DNA of 64,000 nt, from NCBI GenBank assembly GCA_018401495.1, contig JAGYJX010000011.1, forward strand, positions 226,421 to 290,420. The letters are read 5' to 3'. This document shows, in pieces, positions 63,490-64,000 of this stretch. The notes below the pieces were generated by a model. The model ran no database searches, had not been told where the DNA came from, and was given only the letters and a program-made list of their open reading frames with translations. The first letter of the stretch is position 1. Each line of letters begins with the position of its first letter. The DNA comes from Rhodospirillaceae bacterium (GTDB lineage: Bacteria; Pseudomonadota; Alphaproteobacteria; Thalassobaculales; Thalassobaculaceae). The translations under genes were made by a program, and so were the position numbers.

Positions 63490-63839
63490 TCGTGCCGGGC
63501 CAGCGCACGCCGATCGTGATGGCGACGCGGCCGGTCGACTTCCGGCGCGGCCACGATGGCCTGGCGGCAACGGTGCAGAAGGAGCTGGGCCTTGACCCGC
63601 ACTCCGGGCTGACGGTGGTGTTTCGGTCGCGCCGTGGCGACAGGGTGAAGATCCTGGTGTGGGACGGCACCGGCCTGGTGCTGACCTACAAGCGCCTGGA
63701 GGTTGGGAAGTTCGTCTGGCCGCAGGTGCGCGACGGGGTAATGCGGCTGTCACCGGCGCAGTACCAAGCGCTCTTCGAAGGGCTGGACTGGCGCCGGATG
63801 ACGGCGCGCCGGGTGCGGGAACCGGCTGTGGCGAATTGA
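63486..63839 (+). CDS. tnpB: IS66 accessory protein TnpB (copy 2)
   Basis: A complete 117-residue IS66 TnpB: TRPVDFRRGHDGLAATVQKE, LTVVFRSRRGDRVKILVWDG, TGLVLTYKRLEVGKFVWPQV and LSPAQYQALFEGLDWRRM are all in family order. GTG 63486 overlaps the tnpA stop by 4 nt. TnpB is required for IS66 transposition, but its mechanism is unknown. Confidence 0.93.
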   Translation: MIVPGQRTPIVMATRPVDFRRGHDGLAATVQKELGLDPHSGLTVVFRSRRGDRVKILVWDGTGLVLTYKRLEVGKFVWPQVRDGVMRLSPAQYQALFEGLDWRRMTARRVREPAVAN

Positions 63840-63903
63840 ATCATCCCGCTCCCTGAGGGTGGTCGCGCTGTCGGCGGATACCGTTCTCGGGTATACTGTG
63901 GGC

Positions 63904-64000
63904 ATGCATCAAGCCGTTGATCTTGCACGTCTCGCTGAGCTTCCGCCGGATCTCCGGCGAGCCTTTGAGATGCAGAGCGAGGCGCTTGAGATGGAGCGCG
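63904..64000 (+). CDS. tnpC: IS66 transposase TnpC, N-terminal part (cut by window end)
   Basis: ATG 63904 begins HQAVDLARLAELPPDLRRAF EM-type helices that end in the window edge at SEALEMER; the position after tnpB and the helical, Leu/Glu-rich start fit the leucine-zipper N-terminus of IS66 TnpC. The DDE domain lies outside. Confidence 0.75.
   Translation, partial: MHQAVDLARLAELPPDLRRAFEMQSEALEMER

Larger units (their letters stand above)
62922..64000 (+). mobile_element. Second IS66-family element, left end to window edge
   Basis: Starts with GTAAGCGGTGCCC, similar to IS66 terminal inverted repeats, directly inside tnpB of copy 1, and carries tnpA, tnpB and the start of tnpC in the usual order. 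The right end is beyond the window, so target duplication cannot be checked. Confidence 0.75.

Overview
The window is very GC-rich DNA with the coding style of an alphaproteobacterium. RepC-type replication and PAS_5-like proteins are alphaproteobacterial hallmarks, and the Trb/Pil machinery, toxin-antitoxin modules and IS66 copies point to a plasmid or chromid rather than a chromosome core. A Rhodospirillales-like host would fit (S-layer/RTX secretion, DUF1403 next to an integrase), but the species cannot be told from the sequence. No rRNA, tRNA or CRISPR was found.

Layout. 0-4.3 kb: relaxase remnant, HigBA, orphan HTH antitoxin with a resolvase remnant, a PIN toxin/antitoxin pair, and a tyrosine recombinase beside a recombination-site-like palindrome. 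4.3-10 kb: DUF1403 protein, frameshifted ScpB-like protein, IS630 remnant, Phd/PIN pair, Fic protein and a broken VapBC. 10-20 kb: a methyltransferase and the replication/partition block. That block holds a winged-helix/DnaT-like gene with a possible helicase-loader gene (minus), ParA-ParB (plus), about 2 kb of non-coding DNA with five copies of a 29-bp palindromic motif (candidate parS), and RepC-DnaB (minus). 20.5-44.5 kb: one long minus-strand operon with overlapping genes, read from a good promoter at 44.5 kb: unknown membrane protein, TrbB, C, D, E, an unknown Cys-containing exported protein, TrbJ, L, F, G, I, then PilL, N, O, P, Q, R, S, M, V and a secreted protein. It joins a Trb-type mating-pair apparatus to an IncI1-like type IVb pilus; the minor pilin PilV carries a self-cleaving S74 chaperone domain. 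44.8-54.5 kb: MarR regulator, TraF peptidase, response regulator, PAS_5 protein, methyltransferase and a serralysin-like RTX protease. 54.8-61.1 kb: type I secretion ABC and HlyD-like genes, an 87-residue protein and a 792-residue S-layer-like RTX protein ending at a strong terminator. 61.3-64 kb: a broken unknown gene, a UPF0149-like fragment and two nested IS66 elements.

Two features cut across the window. Imperfect tandem repeats with a 15-nt period (five codons) recur at more than a dozen places, mostly in linkers and tails of trb/pil genes. About twenty genes, including dnaB (inside Walker A), parA, trbE, traF and both type I secretion genes, are frameshifted by single indels. Because these sit in otherwise well conserved operons, long-read assembly errors are as likely as real decay; such genes are described as one gene across the frames.
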